The notes beneath the pieces are model-generated. The model saw only the letters and a list, made by a program, of their open reading frames with translations, had not been told where the DNA came from and searched no databases. Made by a program: the position numbers and the translations under genes. From Epilithonimonas zeae (GTDB lineage Bacteria > Bacteroidota > Bacteroidia > Flavobacteriales > Weeksellaceae), in contig NZ_FSRK01000001.1 of assembly GCF_900141765.1 (NCBI RefSeq), positions 2,520,581 to 2,584,580 of the forward strand: 64,000 nt of DNA, read 5' to 3'. Of this stretch, positions 7,652-19,018 are shown one piece after another. The first letter of the stretch is position 1; every line of letters starts with the position of its first letter.

Positions 7652-9496
7652 TCATTGATTATCAGAAGATTTTTTTTCAGTTTGCGCTTTGAAAAAATCA
7701 CTCAATTCTTCTAAAACAGGCTTAATTGTATCTTCAGGAAGATCGCTAATCCTGATATACATCAATCCATCAATCGCATCATTGAAGTTCGGATCCACGT
7801 TGAAAGCGATCATTTTTGCATTTTGCTTGATGTATTTTTTGATCAAAACAGGCAATCTAAGTTCAGGTTCAAGATCGTCGATAATTTTATCTAATTTATT
7901 AAGATCAGCATCCATATCTTCAAAGAATAGAGCTTTGTCTCGCTCTTTCATCACAACCTTGAATTCATTTTTCGGATGGATATATTGCGCTACAGCAGAA
8001 TCATAATAATGAGAACGCATAAATTCGATCATCAACGATTTCGAGAATTCTGAGAACTTATTACTAATGCTTACACCGCCCATCAGGAATTTGTGTTCAG
8101 GATTTCTTAGGCAAACGTGAACAATTCCGCGCCAAAGCAAGAATAATGGAAATGGTTTTTGCTGATATTCAATTGAAATATAAGCTCTTCCCATTTCTAT
8201 TACTTTTCGGAAAAACGGTTGCAATTCCGGATCATACTCAAAAAGTGAGCTTGTGTAGAATCCATCAATCCCAAATTTCTTCATCACCTCAGAACCCAAA
8301 GCCATCCTGTAGGCACCAACCAGCTTTTTGCCTGCATTATCCCAAAGAAAAAGATGATGATAATGGTTATCATATTCATCCAAATCAAAAGGAAGATTGG
8401 TTCCTTCTCCAATCGCTCGGAATGTTAGCTCTCTTTGTCGCCCGATTTCCCTCATAATAGAAGGAATTTCTTCTGACTTTGTAAAGAAAACATCATAATC
8501 ACCGTGAGAAAAAAGTTTCTTATTTTCGGCAACTTTTAATTTTTCTATTTCATTAACAATATCTTCAACAGGCGTTTCATCTATGATATTCTGTACTATA
8601 TTATTTTGTTTCTGAAGCGGATTTTTAAGCACCATATTAGGCAGCTTTAATTTCTCAGTTATGCTTTTTCGTCTTTCATAATAAGACTTCAGCATATAAA
8701 CCTTATTATAAAGATAGTCGCCCAGCTCTTCCAAAGTTTCTTCTTCTTCCATTTGCTTCACAGAGATTGGCTTTCCAATTCTTATTCTGATTGGTTTATC
8801 TCTTTTTCGCATCATTTCGGTTGGCAGCATCAAGGTTTGTAAATCCGGATGCAGCTTAGAAACATTATAAAACATTTTACTGTTGGTTGCGTGGAAATAC
8901 ATTGGGACTACCGGAACTCTTGCTTTTTTGATAATCTTCAGTGCAGTTTTTCCCCAAGGTCTGTCCAGAACTTCGCCGTACTCATTATTCTTGTTAGAAA
9001 CTTCACCAGCAGGAAAAATACCGATACATCCACCTTCTTGCAAATGTTTGAAGGTTTCTCGCATCCCGGAAGAACTATTGTAAGCATCTTTTCTCCCTTC
9101 AAAAGGATTAACTGAGATGACGAAAGGTTCCATTGGTTTAATTTTCGATAAAAGAAAATTCCCCATAACCTTGAAATCCGGACGAACACGCAACAGAATT
9201 TTACACATCAAAATCCCGTCTAAAGCGCCCAACGGATGATTGGAAACAATAATGAAAGGTCCTGTTTTGGGAACTTTTGCCAAATCTTCTTCGAAAACAA
9301 TATAACTGAGTTCCTGCTCTCTGATAAACTCATCAAAGAACTGCACACCTTGGGTATGGATCAGTTTATTGTAAAGATTATTGACTTCATTTATTTTAGT
9401 AAGATTCATAATTGCCGAGGCAACCGGTCTCTTGAGAAAACCAATTTTATCGAGTCCTGCGGCTTTTATCAAATCTTCTTTTGAAATTAAACTCAT
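7652..9496 (-). CDS. Fused PlsC-type O-acyltransferase and GNAT/hemolysin-type N-acyltransferase (OlsF-like)
   Basis: The 614 residues form two enzymes in one chain. The N-terminal part (about 60-260) is a lysophospholipid acyltransferase with the motif NHPLGALDG near residue 87 and a later PAGEVS block. The C-terminal part (about 320-600) is a GNAT-fold N-acyltransferase related to OlsB/hemolysin-like proteins (REIGRQRELTFRAIGEGT, EMGRAYISIEYQ). This order is that of OlsF proteins, where the C-terminal domain acylates the amine of ornithine (or glycine) and the N-terminal domain adds the second fatty acid, giving phosphorus-free aminolipids. The substrate (ornithine, glycine or serine-glycine) is not readable from sequence. 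It lies 7 nt after the aspartate kinase gene, so the two are probably one operon. Confidence 0.85.
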   Translation of the reverse strand: MSLISKEDLIKAAGLDKIGFLKRPVASAIMNLTKINEVNNLYNKLIHTQGVQFFDEFIREQELSYIVFEEDLAKVPKTGPFIIVSNHPLGALDGILMCKILLRVRPDFKVMGNFLLSKIKPMEPFVISVNPFEGRKDAYNSSSGMRETFKHLQEGGCIGIFPAGEVSNKNNEYGEVLDRPWGKTALKIIKKARVPVVPMYFHATNSKMFYNVSKLHPDLQTLMLPTEMMRKRDKPIRIRIGKPISVKQMEEEETLEELGDYLYNKVYMLKSYYERRKSITEKLKLPNMVLKNPLQKQNNIVQNIIDETPVEDIVNEIEKLKVAENKKLFSHGDYDVFFTKSEEIPSIMREIGRQRELTFRAIGEGTNLPFDLDEYDNHYHHLFLWDNAGKKLVGAYRMALGSEVMKKFGIDGFYTSSLFEYDPELQPFFRKVIEMGRAYISIEYQQKPFPLFLLWRGIVHVCLRNPEHKFLMGGVSISNKFSEFSKSLMIEFMRSHYYDSAVAQYIHPKNEFKVVMKERDKALFFEDMDADLNKLDKIIDDLEPELRLPVLIKKYIKQNAKMIAFNVDPNFNDAIDGLMYIRISDLPEDTIKPVLEELSDFFKAQTEKKSSDNQ

Positions 9497-9503
9497 AGTG
9501 TTT

Positions 9504-10742
9504 TTACATGGTTACCATTTGGAAGGTTTTTTTGGAAATCTGCTCCAGCAATACTTTTTTGTCTTTGTAGAATTTTTCCAACTTATCCAATTCAGCATTT
9601 CTGACAGTAAATAAAGATACGTTTTTTGTCATTTGGGTAATGAAGTTTTGTTGTAATTCTTCATTAAAATCATTTGCAGTTCCAAATTTATCTTCCAGAC
9701 ATAAAGCTAATGAAATTGCTGAATTCTGCATCAAAGAAACTTTAATTTTATACTTTGCCAGAAGCGTAAAAATTAAACTGATGTGATCCTCGGCTATGAA
9801 AGAGAAATCTCGTGTTTCTACATTCAGCAATGTTTGATTTTCTTTCAGGATATAACTTTCTATCAATTCATTTTCTGTAGAATTCCCCACTTTAGTTCCT
9901 GGTTCTTTAGGCTCTACAAAGGATTTTACAAAAAACGGAATATTTTTTTGCTTAAGTGGCTGAAGTGTTTTTGGATGAATAACAGAAGCTCCATAATAAG
10001 CCATCTCAATCGCTTCTTCGTAAGAAATGTGTGACAATAGTTCTACATTCTCGAATTTTCTCGGATCGCCAGTCATCACACCCGGAACGTCTTTCCAGAT
10101 AGTCATTTCGTCTGCGTTTAAGCAATATGCAAAGATTGCTGCAGTATAATCTGAACCTTCACGACCTAATGTCACTGTAAAATTATTACTTTCAGAACCG
10201 ATAAATCCCTGAGTCACATAACAGTTGATTTTATCCAGCTTAGAAATATTCTGTTCCGTTTCCTGCCAGTTTACAATACCTTCTCTGTAATTTGTGTCGG
10301 TTTTGATGTAATCTCTCGCATCTAACCAATGATTGAAAAACTGAATATCATTAAGATACTCACTCAGAATCTTAGACGAAATCATCTCTCCACAACTCAC
10401 AACCTGATCGTAAACGAAGTTGTAATTCGGCGATTTATTTCTTCTTAAAAAAGAATCAATATCATCAAAAAATAATGATATCTCCCCAAAAACAGCGTGA
10501 CCTTCTGAAAATAACCCCTTGGCAATATCGATGTGATTTTTCTTGATTAACTCAATTTCTGCCTGATAATCCTGCTTCTTGAAATAATATTCGACTACTT
10601 TTTCCAAAGCATTCGTCGTTTTTCCCATTGCGGAAACCACAACTAAACATTTTTCAAACCCCTGAGTTTCTAGAACCAAGGCTACATTTTTCACACCTTC
10701 AGCATCTTTTACAGACGCACCACCAAATTTGTAAACTTTCAT
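9504..10742 (-). CDS. Aspartate kinase (monofunctional)
   Basis: It phosphorylates L-aspartate, the first step toward lysine/diaminopimelate, threonine and methionine. The amino-acid kinase domain starts with MKVYKFGGASVKDAEGV. It contains the conserved VTLGREGSDYTA and ARDYIKTD segments and the WKDVPGVMTGDPRKF segment. A C-terminal ACT-like regulatory region (ETRDFSFIAEDHISLIFTLL) follows. At 412 residues it is slightly shorter than many LysC proteins, with no homoserine dehydrogenase fusion. It is upstream of the OlsF-like gene with a 7-nt gap. Which isoenzyme it is cannot be told. Confidence 0.93.
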   Translation of the reverse strand: MKVYKFGGASVKDAEGVKNVALVLETQGFEKCLVVVSAMGKTTNALEKVVEYYFKKQDYQAEIELIKKNHIDIAKGLFSEGHAVFGEISLFFDDIDSFLRRNKSPNYNFVYDQVVSCGEMISSKILSEYLNDIQFFNHWLDARDYIKTDTNYREGIVNWQETEQNISKLDKINCYVTQGFIGSESNNFTVTLGREGSDYTAAIFAYCLNADEMTIWKDVPGVMTGDPRKFENVELLSHISYEEAIEMAYYGASVIHPKTLQPLKQKNIPFFVKSFVEPKEPGTKVGNSTENELIESYILKENQTLLNVETRDFSFIAEDHISLIFTLLAKYKIKVSLMQNSAISLALCLEDKFGTANDFNEELQQNFITQMTKNVSLFTVRNAELDKLEKFYKDKKVLLEQISKKTFQMVTM

Positions 10743-10806
10743 TAGATTTTTTACCGTTAAACTTTTTTATTAAGAATTAAGAAGTCGTTAATTGATTATT
10801 AACCTT

Positions 10807-10814
10807 CAAAAATA
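10807..10814 (-). promoter_or_regulatory. Possible -7 box for aspartate kinase operon (TATTTTTG)
   Basis: TATTTTTG on the minus strand lies 64 nt before the ATG. No -33 TTG is seen, and in AT-rich DNA this could occur by chance. Confidence 0.3.
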
Positions 10815-10925
10815 TTAATAATGAACGAAATATAAAAATCAGTCATTTTTTTTCTAATGTTTCAAAGTGAAATAATGAAACCATATTAATGATTTTATGA
10901 TAAGTATCATCAAAAATTGATAAAT

Positions 10926-10960
10926 TTTGTTTTATTTCTTTGAAAAAAAAATTAGTTTTG
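10926..10960 (+). promoter_or_regulatory. Promoter of fbp
   Basis: TTTG (10926-10929), 23 nt, then TAGTTTTG (10953-10960) lies 22 nt before the ATG. The -7 box is exact and the spacing is at the long end of the known range. Confidence 0.5.
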
Positions 10961-10982
10961 TAGAAAATCAAATTAACCCAAT

Positions 10983-12005
10983 ATGTCACAACAGGCTTTA
11001 CAGACTTTAGGAGAATTTATCATTGAAAAGCAGGATGATTTCAAGTATTCTACAGGGGAACTTTCCCGTCTCATCAGTTCCATCAGGATTGCATCAAAAG
11101 TCGTCAACCGAGAAGTGAACAAAGCCGGAATTGCTGATATTATTGGAAATGTGGGCAATCAAAATATACAAGGTGAAGATCAGCAAAAACTGGATGTTTT
11201 GGCGAATGATATTTTCATCGCTGCATTGTCTCAGAGAGAAGTTGTTTGCGGAATTGCTTCCGAAGAAAGTGATGATTTTATCGAAATCAAATGTACAGAA
11301 AATGCACACCTTAGTAAATATGTTGTTTTGATTGATCCTTTGGACGGTTCTTCCAACATTGATGTTAACGTTTCAGTAGGTACAATTTTTTCCATCTACA
11401 GAAGAGTTACCAATCCAGGGACCCCTGTTGAACTTAGAGATTTTTTACAAAAAGGCGTTAATCAAGTAGCTGCAGGTTATATTGTTTACGGTTCTTCTAC
11501 TATGATTGTTTATACCACAGGAAACGGCGTCAATGGATTCACACTTGATCCTTCTATCGGAACTTATTACCTTTCTCATAAAAATATCAAATTTCCAACT
11601 TCAGGAAAAATCTACTCAATCAACGAAGGAAATTATGCTAAATTCCCACAAGGCGTGAAAGATTATATCAAATATTGTCAGGAAGAAGCAGGCGACAGGC
11701 CTTACACTTCAAGATATATCGGATCTTTGGTTTCTGATTTTCATAGAAATATGCTGAAAGGTGGCATCTACATCTACCCTTCCACTTCACAATCGCCGAA
11801 TGGAAAATTGAGATTACTTTACGAATGTAATCCGATGGCATTTTTGGCAGAACAAGCTGGCGGAAAATGCAGTGACGGTTTCAAAAGAATTATGGAAATC
11901 GAACCGACAGAGCTTCACCAGCGTGTTCCATTTTTCTGTGGTAGCGCAGCAATGGTAACTAAGGCTGAAGAATTTATGACAAAAGCTGTTAATCACAAAG
12001 ATTAA
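10983..12005 (+). CDS. fbp: Fructose-1,6-bisphosphatase, class I
   Basis: It hydrolyses fructose-1,6-bisphosphate to fructose-6-phosphate in gluconeogenesis. The 340 residues match the family. The metal-binding signature is [19 protein letters not shown], preceded by the ASEESDD acidic loop. The substrate-binding C-terminal part includes [20 protein letters not shown] and [18 protein letters not shown]. It is cytoplasmic, monocistronic, and bounded by its own promoter and terminator. Confidence 0.97.
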   Translation: MSQQALQTLGEFIIEKQDDFKYSTGELSRLISSIRIASKVVNREVNKAGIADIIGNVGNQNIQGEDQQKLDVLANDIFIAALSQREVVCGIASEESDDFIEIKCTENAHLSKYVVLIDPLDGSSNIDVNVSVGTIFSIYRRVTNPGTPVELRDFLQKGVNQVAAGYIVYGSSTMIVYTTGNGVNGFTLDPSIGTYYLSHKNIKFPTSGKIYSINEGNYAKFPQGVKDYIKYCQEEAGDRPYTSRYIGSLVSDFHRNMLKGGIYIYPSTSQSPNGKLRLLYECNPMAFLAEQAGGKCSDGFKRIMEIEPTELHQRVPFFCGSAAMVTKAEEFMTKAVNHKD

Positions 12006-12026
12006 TTTTCAATCTTAATCTATACT

Positions 12027-12050
12027 AAAGACCGATTTCGTCGGTCTTTT
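12027..12050 (+). terminator. Terminator of fbp
   Basis: AAAGACCGA-tttcg-TCGGTCTTT then T and CTTATTTTTG lies 22 nt after the fbp stop. The TATTTTTG at 12053-12060 right after it matches a -7 box, but it would leave menC nearly leaderless. Confidence 0.85.
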
Positions 12051-12064
12051 CTTATTTTTGTAAA

Positions 12065-13072
12065 ATGAAGACTGCAAAATTCCATCAATATATTCTCAAT
12101 TTCAAACAACCTAGCGGAACTTCGCGAGGTGTTCTGAACACGAAAGAAACTTATTTCATAGAAATTTTTGAAGATGACAAAAAAGGAATCGGTGAGTGTT
12201 CTCTTTTCCGAGGATTGAGTTTTGATGACGATGATGATTATGAAGATGCTTTGGAATGGGCTTGCCGTAATATCAATCTCAAATTGGAAGAATTACAGGA
12301 AGAATTAATCAATCATCCTTCTATTATTTTCGGAATCGAACAGGCTTTACTTAATCTTGAATATCAGGGAGATTTGTATTTTCCAAGTGATTTTACAGAT
12401 GGAAAACATTCAATTAAAATTAACGGATTAATTTGGATGGGAAATTCGGATTTTATGCAATCTCAGATCAAGGAAAAGTTGGAAAATGATTTCACCTGTA
12501 TCAAACTAAAAATCGGAACCGATTGGGATTCTGAAAAAGAAATATTAAAATCTTTAAGACAAAAATTCCCAAAAGAAAAAATCGAACTTCGTGTAGATGC
12601 CAACGGCGCTTTTTCACCGGAACAGGCTAAAATTGTTTTGCAGGAATTAGCAGATTTGGACATTCATTCTATCGAACAACCAATAGAGGCTGGAAATTGG
12701 GAAGCTATGGCAGAACTTTGCAAAAACACACCAACTCCGATTGCTTTGGACGAAGAATTAATCGGTGTTTTAAATTTCGAATCTAAAAAAGACTTGCTAA
12801 AAGAAATCGATCCTCAATATATTATTCTGAAACCAAGTTTAATTGGAGGCTTTTCCGGTTCTGATGAATGGATAAATTTGGCAGAAAAAAACAATATTGG
12901 TTGGTGGATTACCTCAGCACTTGAAAGCAATATTGGACTGAATGCAATTGCTCAATATACTTACACCAAAAAAAATCCGATGCCACAAGGTTTAGGCACC
13001 GGAAGTTTGTTTACCAATAATTTTGAAACACCATTGTTTTTGGAAGGTGAAAATCTTTGGTTCGGAAATTAA
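12065..13072 (+). CDS. menC: o-Succinylbenzoate synthase (enolase superfamily)
   Basis: It dehydrates SHCHC to o-succinylbenzoate in menaquinone synthesis. The protein has 335 residues. The N-terminal capping domain carries the flavobacterial MenC pattern (FKQPSGTSRGVL, GIGECSLFRGLS). The barrel has the catalytic KxK (CIKLKIG), metal ligands D in RVDANGAF, E in SIEQPI and D/E in ALDEELIG, and the second Lys in ILKPSLIGG. Dipeptide epimerases share the fold, but the N-terminal motif and length favour MenC. Other men genes are not in the window. Confidence 0.88.
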   Translation: MKTAKFHQYILNFKQPSGTSRGVLNTKETYFIEIFEDDKKGIGECSLFRGLSFDDDDDYEDALEWACRNINLKLEELQEELINHPSIIFGIEQALLNLEYQGDLYFPSDFTDGKHSIKINGLIWMGNSDFMQSQIKEKLENDFTCIKLKIGTDWDSEKEILKSLRQKFPKEKIELRVDANGAFSPEQAKIVLQELADLDIHSIEQPIEAGNWEAMAELCKNTPTPIALDEELIGVLNFESKKDLLKEIDPQYIILKPSLIGGFSGSDEWINLAEKNNIGWWITSALESNIGLNAIAQYTYTKKNPMPQGLGTGSLFTNNFETPLFLEGENLWFGN

Positions 13073-13134
13073 ATTAATGTAAATTCTGTTTGCTGTAACT
13101 ATATTCTAGTCGGCACTACTTATTATTAAAAAAT

Positions 13135-13845
13135 ATGAGAACATTTCTTATTCTTTTAATAATTGGCACTGCCAATTTTTCGGCACAAAACCTTCTTTCA
13201 CCAACTAATGTTAAGCTTGATTCAAAATATATCCAAGATGAATCATCGGAAGTAAGCTGGACAATGGAAAACGCTGGTTCAAAATTTGAAATTGGTAAAG
13301 TGACCACCGATTTTAAGAAATTAAACAAAAAAGACCTTCTGATAAAAACGACCGTCAAGATGAAACAATCGCCTGAAGCTTGGGTTGATTCTACTATTGT
13401 TAAAATTTCAAATTTCCAGCCGGTTTATCATTCGTCTTTAAATTCGATGAGAAATATGTCGATTAGATTTAATAAAAACAAAGCAACCGGATATTATCTT
13501 GATAAGAAAACTCAGAAAAAAGATATGATTGATGAAGCTACAACTTCGCCATATTTTGACAGCAACAGTTATCCCGCCTTAATCCGATTTTTACCTTTGA
13601 AAGAAAATTATACAACAGAAATTTCTATTTTCGATTATAATCCGACAGCTAAAAAAGGCGTTATCAAAGCTTACATAGAAAAAGTTGAGAAATCTGAATA
13701 TAATGGTAAAAAAGTTTGGGTTGTAAAAACAACTGATGATATTCAGGATAGAAAAACGGAGAGCACTTATTACATTGATATCGATTCCCGAAAAGTTCTT
13801 AAGCAGGAAATCAATGCAGGTGGAAGGAAAATGATAATGGAATAA
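13135..13845 (+). CDS. Secreted hypothetical protein, DUF3108-like
   Basis: The 236 residues start with a Sec signal peptide (MRTFLILLIIGTANFSAQ). The rest is a beta-rich domain without membrane segments (WVDSTIVKISNFQPVYH, KVWVVKTTDDIQDRKTESTYYID). It resembles DUF3108-type periplasmic/outer-membrane-associated proteins, in which a measured state is converted through a YYID..R.VLKQE segment. I do not recognise a specific function. It follows menC after 62 nt on the same strand and ends in a strong terminator, so co-transcription with menC is possible. Confidence 0.7.
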   Translation: MRTFLILLIIGTANFSAQNLLSPTNVKLDSKYIQDESSEVSWTMENAGSKFEIGKVTTDFKKLNKKDLLIKTTVKMKQSPEAWVDSTIVKISNFQPVYHSSLNSMRNMSIRFNKNKATGYYLDKKTQKKDMIDEATTSPYFDSNSYPALIRFLPLKENYTTEISIFDYNPTAKKGVIKAYIEKVEKSEYNGKKVWVVKTTDDIQDRKTESTYYIDIDSRKVLKQEINAGGRKMIME

Positions 13846-13862
13846 TGAGAACTTACTAATAT

Positions 13863-13890
13863 AAAGTTTACCCAATCGGTAAACTTTTTT
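13863..13890 (+). terminator. Terminator after the DUF3108-like gene
   Basis: AAAGTTTACC-caatc-GGTAAACTTT followed by TTT, 17 nt past the stop. Confidence 0.85.
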
Positions 13891-13990
13891 TCTGCCAAAA
13901 TTTCACATCTATAAATAAATTCTGCCAAAATTTAACTTCCATGTTGCATGTTCCGCTTTCCATCGCCATTGGCACATTGTTGGAGATGTA
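13890..13990 (+). promoter_or_regulatory. groESL upstream region with a direct repeat and possible -24-like element
   Basis: TTCTGCCAAAATTT occurs twice, at 13890-13903 and 13920-13933, exactly 30 nt apart. At 13969 CATTGGCACATTGTTGGAG partly resembles a sigma-54 -24/-12 element, but the -12 part is off by one base and reads TTGG, not TTGC. No TAnnTTTG box was found before groES. The repeats may be activator or repressor sites; this is inference. Confidence 0.3.
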
Positions 13991-14024
13991 GGAATCAGAA
14001 TAACATTAAAATTATATACTTATT

Positions 14025-14303
14025 ATGTCAGTAAATTTTAAACCATTAGCAGACAGAGTTTTGGTAGAACCAACTCCAGCTGAAACGAAAACTGCATCTG
14101 GATTGATTATCCCAGACACTGCGAAAGAAAAACCACAAGAAGGAACTGTAGTAGCAGTTGGCCCAGGTAAAAAAGACGAGCCAACAACTGTAAAAGTAGG
14201 CGACAAAGTTCTTTATGGAAAATATTCTGGAACCGAGTTGAAATTTGAAGGTAAAGATTACTTGATTGTAAAAGAAGGTGACTTACTTGGAATCATTGGT
14301 TAA
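14025..14303 (+). CDS. groES: Co-chaperonin GroES
   Basis: This 92-residue (Cpn10) heptameric lid closes GroEL's folding chamber. It starts [14 protein letters not shown] and has the mobile loop ([19 protein letters not shown]) and the [17 protein letters not shown] segment. The length is normal. groEL follows after 52 nt, the classical groESL operon. Confidence 0.98.
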   Translation: MSVNFKPLADRVLVEPTPAETKTASGLIIPDTAKEKPQEGTVVAVGPGKKDEPTTVKVGDKVLYGKYSGTELKFEGKDYLIVKEGDLLGIIG

Positions 14304-14325
14304 AAATTTGTAAAACGTAAAATAA

Positions 14326-15978
<1,653 letters not shown>

Positions 15979-16006
15979 CGGTCAGCGACCGAAGCAAATA
16001 TATATT

Positions 16007-16040
16007 AAACCGTTCAGATTTTCTGAGCGGTTTTTTTTTG
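16007..16040 (+). terminator. Terminator of groESL
   Basis: AAACCGTTCAGA-ttt-TCTGAGCGGTTT followed by a T-run begins 29 nt after the groEL stop. Confidence 0.9.
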
Positions 16041-16106
16041 ATTTTTTTAATAATGTTTTCAGTATATTATTTGATTTTTTTTTTATAAAAAAATTAATTA
16101 CCATTT

Positions 16107-18139
16107 ATGCTGATTCAGGTTTCAAAAGAGTTTAAGAAGAAAAGCAATTCTGCAATTTTCTCAATCATTTTATTCATCATTGTTTATATTTTATTATTCC
16201 TTTCCGCAATTGCTTTGACCATTGGCTGTATCGCCGCCGGACTTTGGATTATTAGTATAAAACCGATGTTTTTTACAGTTATGATAGGTATTGGACTTGC
16301 CAGCCTTGGGATTTTAATTTCTTATTTCCTGATAAAATTTCTTTTTAAAAAACACATCAATGATAGAAGCGACCTTACTGAAATCACTAGAAATGATGAA
16401 CCTCAACTCTTCCAAGTGATAGACGAGATCGTAAAAGAAGCAGGAACAGATTTTCCAAAAAAAGTTTATCTGGCTTACGATGTGAACGCCAGCGTTTTCT
16501 ATGATTCCAGTTTTTGGAGTATGTTTCTGCCCATCAAAAAAAATCTGATTATTGGAATTGGACTTGTTAATGCCTGCACAAAACAAGAGCTGAAGGCTAT
16601 CTTGGCTCACGAATTCGGACATTTTTCTCAACGGTCTATGAAAGTTGGAGGTTATGTCTATAATGTAAATCAAATCATTTTCAACTTAGTGAACGAAGAT
16701 GAATCTTACAGAAACACCGTCCAAGATTGGGCCAATGCAAGTGGTTATTTCGCCATCTTCGCAGAATTAGCAATAAAAATAACCCAAGCCATCCAATGGA
16801 TTCTGCGAAAGATGTATTCCTTCGTTAACATCCGTCATATGGCACTTTCCAGAGAAATGGAGTTTCACGCAGATGAAGTAGCAGCCAATATCGCAGGTTC
16901 GATAGCTTTGGAAGAATCACTTCTTAGGCTAGACTTAGCGGGTAATTCTTACAGTTCTGTGATCGATTTTTATAACAGCAAAATCGAAGAAAGCCAAACC
17001 AGCAAAAATATTTACAAAGAACAAAATTTCGTAATGAATTTTTTAGCAAAAGAAAGCGAACTGGAACTGAAATATGATCTACCTGTTGTAAAAATCTCTG
17101 AAGCCGGACTGTTTAACAAATCCAAATTGATAATAGAAAATCAATGGGCTTCCCATCCTTCTACCGAAGACAGAATTGCCAAACTGCAACAATTAAATAT
17201 TATAAAAGATTATGACAACAACTCTGCAAGAACTTTGTTCAAAAATATAGATGCTACGGAAGAAAAACTGACTACAAAAATATTTTCCAATGTACAATAT
17301 GAAAAGCCTAAATCAGAATTAGATCTCGATACTTTTCAAAATGAATTTGAGAAAAATTATAATAAAGATACTTTTGATAAAATCTTCAATAATTATTATG
17401 ATAACAAAAACCCGAATCAGTTTGACCTGAATTCCTCTACCCCATCAGAGAACGTTTCCAATTTTGAGGATTTATTTTCTAAAGAAAAAGTAGAACTAGT
17501 GTATACTTTAATTGCTTTGGAAAATGACAAAAACACCATTTCTTCTATTGCTGATAAAACCATCGACATCAAAACTTTTGATTATGACGGAAGAAAATAT
17601 AAAGCGAAAGAAGCTAAAATTCTGACTCCAAAACTAGATGAGCAAATCAAAAAATTACAAGAAGAAATTACGCAAAACGATATCAATACTTTCTGAGTTT
17701 AGCAAAAGATAAGAATCAAGAATTTGAATTAAGACAATCATTTTCTGAGTATTATGATTATGACAAGTATTACGGTGACAAATTCGGCTTTTTTGCGGAA
17801 CTCAGCAAAGCTTTAGATTTTGTTAGCACCACAACACCTTTTGAGCGCATTACCAAAAACTTCTTAAAGCTAAAACCGCTGGAAATAAAACTAAAACAAG
17901 AGTTACGAGAAATCATCGAAAATCCTTTGCTAAAAGAAGAAATCAGTGAGCAGAATAGAAAAGATTTGGAATATTATATCAATAACGACTTAATATACTT
18001 CAATCAAAATGAATATCTGGAGACAAATCTTCAGCACCTATTTTTTGCCGTTAATAGTTATCATTTCTATATTGTAAGAAATTTTTTCTTGCTGAAAAAA
18101 GAATTATTACAGAAAATGGCTACATTAAAGCAATCTTAA
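16107..18139 (+). pseudogene. M48-family membrane metallopeptidase, interrupted by a frameshift
   Basis: The first frame (16107-17696) encodes 529 residues. Two membrane segments lie at about 18-50 and 54-78. The zinc motif HEFGH is at 168-172 and a downstream Glu ligand region (REMEFHADEVA) is present, the layout of HtpX/Ste24-type M48 proteases. It stops at TGA 17694-17696. The minus-one frame is open from 17690 to 18139 and continues smoothly (FLSLAKDKNQEF ... MATLKQS) for about 149 residues. Adding one T in the TTT at 17690-17692 would join them into a protein of about 677 residues. This is either a pseudogene, a contingency frameshift or a sequencing error. The catalytic part is intact, so the shorter product could still be active. 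Confidence 0.8.
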
Positions 18140-18184
18140 GCATAAAGAATTCTTTCGTAACTTTAAAACTTAAAACCAAAACAA

Positions 18185-18949
18185 ATGTCAATCAACAACG
18201 AATCTGAATTGAAAGGAATGCAGGAAGCCAGCAAAGCGGTCGCCTATACTTTGAAAGCGATGGTAGAGTTTGCAAAACCTGGAATGAGCACAAAAGAGCT
18301 GGATGATTTCGGAGGGAAAATTTTAGCTGATTTTGGAGCCAAATCTGCGCCTTATTTAACTTACGGATTTCCGGGATGGACTTGCATCAGTGTAGATAAC
18401 GAGTTTTGCCACGGGATTCCTTCAGAGAAAAGAATTCTGAAAGAGGGCGATCTCATCAATATTGATGTTTCTGCCGAACTGAATGGCTTTTGGGCAGATA
18501 ATGGTTCGTCTTTCGTAGTTGGAAAGGATTTTCATCAACATCAGAAATTAGTGGATGCTTCCAAGGAGATTTTGAAAAAAGCCATCAATCAGATCAAAGG
18601 TGGTGTGAAAATTTCTGACATTGGACATCTGATGGAAACCGAAGCCAAAAAGAGGGGCTACAAGGTTATTAAGAATCTAGGAGGCCACGGCATCGGAAGA
18701 AGTTTACACGAGCAACCAGATGAATTACTGAATTACAGAAATAGATTTGACCAAAGAAGATTTAAGAAAAACTCTGTTGTTGCAATAGAAACTTTTATTT
18801 CGACTTCTTCATCTATTGCTGATACAACTAACGATGGCTGGACAATGGTTGGAAACAAAGGCGGTTTTATGGCGCAACACGAGCACACGATTGTAATTAC
18901 GGATGGGAAACCAATCATCCTCACAGAAATGAATGAAATCTGGAATTAA
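18185..18949 (+). CDS. map: Methionine aminopeptidase, type I
   Basis: It removes N-terminal methionine from nascent proteins. The 254 residues have the pita-bread fold with all five metal ligands visible in context: D in INIDVSAELNG, D in WADNGSS, H in LGGHGIGRSLHE, E in VVAIETF and E in AQHEHTIVI. The substrate-gating Cys region TCISVDNEFCHGIP is also present. It lies alone downstream of the broken M48 gene and is followed by a bidirectional terminator. Flavobacteria often carry more than one map gene; which one this is cannot be told. Confidence 0.95.
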   Translation: MSINNESELKGMQEASKAVAYTLKAMVEFAKPGMSTKELDDFGGKILADFGAKSAPYLTYGFPGWTCISVDNEFCHGIPSEKRILKEGDLINIDVSAELNGFWADNGSSFVVGKDFHQHQKLVDASKEILKKAINQIKGGVKISDIGHLMETEAKKRGYKVIKNLGGHGIGRSLHEQPDELLNYRNRFDQRRFKKNSVVAIETFISTSSSIADTTNDGWTMVGNKGGFMAQHEHTIVITDGKPIILTEMNEIWN

Positions 18950-18970
18950 AACCAGAATTATATAAAACAA

Positions 18971-18999
18971 AAAACCATCTCGTTTTGAGATGGTTTTTT
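18971..18999. terminator. Bidirectional terminator between map and rlpA-like gene
   Basis: AAAACCATCTC-gtttt-GAGATGGTTTT has A-rich and T-rich flanks and serves the converging genes on both sides. Confidence 0.88.
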
Positions 19000-19018
19000 G
19001 TTTTAATGTAAGATAATC

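Noticed and set aside
12053..12060. TATTTTTG directly before menC as its promoter
   Set aside because: The box ends 4 nt before the ATG, so the message would be leaderless, and no -33 element is present. It may belong to the T-run of the fbp terminator.
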